NCBI GenBank assembly: GCA_037179335.1
Contig: JAKZHN010000017.1
Span: forward strand, 186,001-250,000
DNA length: 64,000 nucleotides
Direction of reading: 5' to 3'
Source of the DNA: Cyclaneusma minus
Lineage: Eukaryota > Ascomycota > Leotiomycetes > Marthamycetales > Marthamycetaceae
The notes below the pieces were generated by a model. That model was not told where the DNA came from and did no database searches. It was given only the letters and a program-made list of their open reading frames with translations. Of the stretch, positions 58,691 through 64,000 are shown in pieces (positions within the stretch are counted from its first letter, which is position 1; the number at the start of each line of letters is the position of its first letter). The position numbers and the translations under genes are program-made.

Positions 58691-61199
58691 TATTTAATAA
58701 TATTATGTAAATTAGCAAATGCATTAATTATATTTTAAATTTATGTAAATATAGTATTTAATTTCTTTTTAAATATTATTATAATAATTTATTTTAATAA
58801 TATTTTAATTCACTTAAAAAATCCCAATAAATATAATAAATATACAAAAGCTATATTTAAAAAGATATAAAAATATTGTTATATATATATATAAAGCCGG
58901 AGAAAATATTTATTATTTAAAAATAGCTTATATTAATTATACATATATAATTGCAATTATTTTTAAAATAAGCCAATTTTTGTAGATAATTTATTTTAAA
59001 ATATAATAAAATTATATTGCCTATAATTAATTTATTTATTAATAATATACATAGCAAAGAAACGCCTATTTAAATACCTTTTAAAAACGCAAAAGGCTTT
59101 TCAATATATTAAAAACAAATTCGCAAAAAAGCCAGTATTGCAATATTTTAATTTTATAAAGTATTTGCAAATTATATATAATGGTTTTAAATTCACAATA
59201 TTGGAAATTTTAAAGCAACTTAAAAATTCAAATAATTTAATACAATATTGTTAGTATTTAATAGCCTTTTAATTTTGCAAATCAATAAACACAAATTTAA
59301 TATATTAAATATATAATATTAAATTGCTTGCAATTATAAAATCCTTTTAATATAAAAAGCAATATATTAAAAGCGTATATTATAAAATTGAAATATTTTT
59401 AAATTATAATAATTTATACTATTTTATGTATACAAAAAGATTTAATAAATATTAAATAAAATAAATTATAAAATTACAATTTTATAATTTTAATATCTAA
59501 TATGTTTCAAAACTTAAAGACCCCGCTAATTTTTTATTTTATAAATTAAATTATAAAAAAACAATAAAAATTACTTAAATAAAAATATTAAAGAAATTTT
59601 TACCAATATTGCAATAAAAGTTCCGCTATCTATTTAATTATATATTAAGTATATAAGTTTTAAAAAATATAATTGCTTTTGTAAATATAGCAATTGTATT
59701 TTAATTAAAATTATTAAATTGAAAAGTTAACACTGCATATTCTATTTGCGCGTTACAAATGCAAATTTCCAAATAAAAGATTGCATAAAAATAAATAATA
59801 GTAATTTAAAAATAATATATTATATAAAAAAAGCAAATTATATATTTTCGCAATAGGTATATTATAAAATAGAATAAATTTTAATTTTAATTTATTGCAA
59901 ATATTATTGGCTAAATATAAAAGCTAAAATATAAAATTAAATATGCGATTGCTATATTTGCCAGTAAAATAAAATTTGCCAATATATATTTTATAGCCAA
60001 TTATAGCCAATGCTTTTAGCTAATAAATTATAGATATATTTATTATAGAATTTTATTACAAATTTGCTAAAATTATAATATATAAGCAAAATATATAATA
60101 TTATTTTAATAATAATAAATTATTATATTAAGATTATATAATTTATATATACAATTAAAATTATTAATATGCAATGATTAATTAAAACAAAAATATAAAA
60201 AGAAATTAATAAATTTTTTTATTTTATAAACGTTTTTAAAACTATTATATTTAATCATAGCTTTATATTTACTAGCGCATTATAAAAAGCTTTTTACTAT
60301 AAATTTTATATAATACGCAAATATAGCATTGTATTTTATTTTTAAATAAATAAATAAATAAAGCAAATGAATTAAATTTTAAATATATATATATAATATT
60401 CCTGCAATAATACAAAAACAAATTAAATAATTTAATTAGCTATAGCAAAATTTAGTTATAATAATATAAAGCAAAAATATTAAAAAGCTCTTTTTTTATA
60501 ATATATAAATATTATTTGCAGATCAATATTAAGTTTTTTATATAATTTATAAAAATTAAAATATCTAATATAAAAAAGCAAAAAAAACAATATAATAAAT
60601 ATATATTATTGCGAAAATTTAAAAAGTACTATTAATAAATATATAAAGCAATAGATAAAATAATACAAAATTTTAAATTTTAATAAAGAAAAAATTCTAT
60701 TTATTAAAAATATATTTTTTAAAGCCGGAAAATTAATAAAAAAAATATATAAACCCTTTTTTTATTATTAAAAGAATAAAAACCTAAATCTATTGCTTAA
60801 AATTCCTATTTAAATTTCAATTAAAAAAACCATATAATATTTTTTATATTCGCCTTTTAAAATTTGCTAAAGTATTTTAAAAGTTTTAAAAATTAAAGCC
60901 AAAATTAAAATTAAATATTAATTTAAAAAAAATTAAAAATACCCCAATGATTTTAAATAAATTTATTAAAAAAACACTAAAATTAAATTATAAGAATAGC
61001 GAAAAAGTTATAAAAAAAACGCAGATTCTTTAAAAAAACAAAAAAACCAATTTTAATTTTATATTTAAATAAAAAACGACTAATTATATATAATAGCAAG
61101 CAAAAATAAAAATAAAAATATTTAGATTATAAAAATATAACTTTAATTATTTTTCTATATTTGAATTAAATTAATTTGAATTATATTTTATAAAAAATT

Positions 61200-61300
61200 A
61201 AATTGAAAAATTGAAAAATTGAAAAATTGAAAAATTGAAAAATTGAAAAATTGAAAAACTGAAAAATTGAAAAATTAAAAAATTAAAAAATTAAAAAATT
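61200..61300. repeat. Octanucleotide repeat (TTGAAAAA) in copy B
   Basis: About eight TTGAAAAA units followed by TTAAAAAA units. They are absent from the matching place in copy A, so the expansion is copy-specific. Confidence 0.85.
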
Positions 61301-62960
61301 AAAAAAGAAATTCAATTTATTTAAAAATTATAAAATATATAAATAAAAACTATAAATCCCGTATATCAAATAATTCAATTAAAAAACAAATATTATATAA
61401 AAATAAATCCAATTAGCAAAATTAAAAAACTCGCAATACTTTTAAATAAAACCAATTATTTATTTAATTCGCATATATTAATTTTATAATTCTTATATTT
61501 TATATTATATTACTAAAAATTTGATTTCTCTTTTTTATATTAAATAATATATTATTAAAAAAATAATTTATTTATACCCTAATTAAATATACATAAAAAA
61601 GCGAAAAATAAATTTATTAAATAGTATTAAATATTAATTGCTATATGCATTAAAATATAAATTGCAAAAATTATTTTAATTAAAATTATTATTGCATTTT
61701 TAATATTTTTAAAAGTACTGCGCATTTTATATTTTAAAAAAGCATAAATCTTAAAGCGAAAAAAAATCCCGGAAACCTTTATATTAGGTTTTAATTAGAT
61801 TAATTTTTAAAAAAGGGTTAAATTTTAATATAGCAATAGCAATAAAATATAAAATATATTGTAAATTGCATTAAATAAAGAAATTTAAATAGAGAAAATT
61901 TGCAAAAAAAAAATTAATTAATAAAACATTAAAATAAAAGCAAAATATAAATTTATTGTATAATAAAAATACTTATAATTACTATAATAATAATAGCATT
62001 TAAAATTATTTGCAGCCCAATTATAAATATTAAAAATATTGCGAAAACAAATTGCAAAAAGAATCTATATATATTAGGTATAAATGCGAATTTAAAGCGT
62101 AAAAGAAACTTAGTAAAAATATAATTTAAATTTTGCAATAAAATTGCAAATTTAGCATTATTATTATAATTACAAATAAAATCCCTATTGTATAAAGTTT
62201 AAAATAAACCATTAATAAAATTCTATATCTCGCAATTAAAAATATTAAAAGCTATAATATTAAAATTAAAAAAAATCTAATTTTTGCTAAAAAAATACAC
62301 GTTAAAAAATTTATACAAAAGCAATAATAAACAAAAGCCTAATAAAAACGGGAAAGCCTATTTTATATAAATAAAGCTTTTAATAAAATTCAATATAATT
62401 ACTATTAAAAAAAACTTGAATAAAAAAGAACTTTAAAATTTGCTAAAAAAAATTAAAAGAAAAACATTAAAAATACAAATAAAAATTAATATACCATTAT
62501 TGCAAAAAATATATAATATACGCATAAAAAAAAGGTAAAAAATTAAAAAAAACCCTAAAATTAATTATTTAAAGTAAATCGCCGCTATATTATTTTTCCG
62601 GCATTTCCAAAAAACGCATGCATAAAAATTAAAATAATATATACAAATTAATAAAAATAATAAAATCCCAATAAATTTTAATATAAAAAAATAGAAATTT
62701 AAAATAATACAAATAATTAAATAAAAGTCTAAAATTGATTTAATAATAAATAGCGCGAATTATATATTAAAATTAAAATTTCAAAACTCAAGCAATAATA
62801 AATTTAAAAATAATTATTAATAATAGCAAATTAATAATAATCTATTAATTTATGCGGCCAAAATAAAAAGCCAAAATTAATTATTAACATTAATTATTAA
62901 ATTACTAAAAAGCAAAAGTTTGCATTTAAAAGCTTTAAGGCCTAAAATTATAGAAAAAGA

Positions 62961-63186
62961 AATTATATAAGGCCGAAAAAAGCGCTTTATAAGCATTTTA
63001 TAAAATATATACGCTAAAAATGCTTAAAAAATAAGCATTGCTTATTAAAAAAACTAAGCAAGGCTTTTAATATATAATATTTAAATATTGCTATTTTTAT
63101 TTAAAAAAGACAATAGCTATTTTTTATAGCTAAGGAATATATATAACGCATCTTTATTTGCCAATTTATTTTTAATTATTATAATA
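62961..63186 (+). repeat. 3' LTR of copy B
   Basis: About 226 bp, counterpart of 55,695-55,919. It begins AATTATATAAGGCCG where the 5' LTR has TGTTACACGGGGCCG, so it is heavily transition-mutated. Confidence 0.8.
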
Positions 63187-64000
63187 AATATACCGGCGTT
63201 GGATTTTTATTTAATTAAAAAATAAACGGTTTTTAAATTATTATAATCATATATCAATTTAGCGGTGCAAAAAAAAGCGGCAAAAGCAATTTTAAATGCA
63301 ATATTAAAATTTAAATCAATTGGCTGCTTTTTTAGAAAAAGGGCAGCTATAAAAAATAGTATTTTAATAATAATATTTAAAAACTAGGATTTGAAAAGAA
63401 AAATGCTTTATGCTTTGCAAAATTACTTTGAATTTATTAGCAATTTGCTATAGCCAATTTAATTAAGGGAAAATTAAAGGCCTTTTGCGAAATTAGGCGA
63501 ATTGTATAAATATAATACAAAGCGGATAATATAGCCTAAATAAAATTGGATTTATGTTTTTTTATAGCAATTAATACTATTATTGCAAAAGGCGATTTAT
63601 TTAATAATGCAATTTGCAATGGCAAAATAAAAAAGCTTTTTTTTTCTAGTATTAAAATTCTTTTAAAAGTTAATTAAAAATTTATATAAATTATAAAAAA
63701 CTATAGCTAAATTGTAGAAAATTATATAGTATATTTAAAATAATAAAACAATTATAATTATTTATTTTAGCGGTAATATATTAAAATTAAGTCCAAATAT
63801 TATTGCAAATATCAATTAGCAATTTTATTAGCTAAATTATATAATAAAATATTTCCAAAATTATTGAAATATTTGAAAAAATAAATAAATTTTGATAAAA
63901 TATTAAATTTTGCAACTAAAAGCAGAATTTTTTATAAAACTAAATACTATAAGCTATTATAAAAAATATATTTAAAACGGCCCCGCTAAATTATAAAGCT
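63187..64000. other. AT-rich degraded DNA to the window end
   Basis: No gene or element boundary recognised. It contains a few better-preserved words such as TACCGGCG just after the LTR. Confidence 0.45.

Larger units (their letters stand above)
55695..63186 (+). mobile_element. Ty3/gypsy-like LTR retrotransposon copy B, uninterrupted
   Basis: About 7.49 kb between direct LTRs at 55,695-55,919 and about 62,961-63,186. It is the same family and orientation as copy A: the internal order (LTR, gag-like region, RT fossil at about 58,430-58,690, downstream pol) matches block by block. The flanking five bases (AGGAG left, AATAT right) do not match, so the target duplication has been lost by mutation or the ends come from recombination. 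Coding frames are destroyed. Confidence 0.85.

Noticed and set aside
20514..64000. Starship-type giant element or biosynthetic gene cluster
   Set aside because: No tyrosine-recombinase captain, PKS/NRPS or other cargo frame is visible in the AT-rich block.

Overview
The window comes from a filamentous ascomycete (Pezizomycotina). The genes have short GT..AG introns with CTAAC/CTGAC-like branch sites, the products are typical fungal housekeeping proteins, and the right two thirds is AT-rich DNA carrying the marks of repeat-induced point mutation (RIP). The class cannot be fixed from the sequence. It has two sharply different compartments, changing at about 20.5 kb.

Left compartment (1-20.4 kb, normal composition). 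Gene order is RFT1 (minus, cut by the window edge), head-to-head with an ERG26-type sterol dehydrogenase (plus); a coiled-coil protein of unknown function (plus); a poorly supported three-exon gene (minus); a cytosine-deaminase-like amidohydrolase with altered active-site positions (minus); mitoribosomal protein mL44 (minus), sharing a 305-bp divergent promoter with a four-exon single-TM protein, probably a respiratory complex I accessory subunit (plus); the cyclase-associated protein CAP/Srv2 (minus); a Mak32-type PfkB-family protein (plus); and a tRNA-Cys(GCA). Three divergent pairs (RFT1/ERG26, mL44/complex I-like, CAP/MAK32) organise the region. The intergenic spaces hold a 222-bp TA-flanked MITE, degenerate arrays of about 20 bp, and a tRNA-flanking array of diverged units of about 200 bp.

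Right compartment (20.5-64 kb). This is a gene desert of very AT-rich DNA with almost no open frames. It is best explained as transposons destroyed by C-to-T / G-to-A mutation. Two Ty3/gypsy-like LTR retrotransposons of one family can be delimited. Copy A (35,940-52,867) has 225-bp LTRs and a TTAAA target duplication, and is split by a nested insertion of about 9.3 kb. Copy B (55,695-63,186, about 7.5 kb) is uninterrupted. Both carry a fossil reverse transcriptase in which, in copy A, the catalytic Asp-Asp reads Asn-Asn. The stretch 20.5-35.9 kb contains further unclassified wrecks, a perfect 15-bp minisatellite that must postdate the mutation, and a few islands that escaped it. A repeat of about 220 bp lies exactly at the compartment boundary in nearly unmutated form and again 7 kb inside in mutated form.

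No CRISPR, rRNA, prophage or biosynthetic cluster was seen. No clearly new functional system is claimed. The most unusual items are the boundary repeat pair, the nested retroelement stratigraphy, the MITE with its internal palindrome array, and the post-RIP minisatellite.
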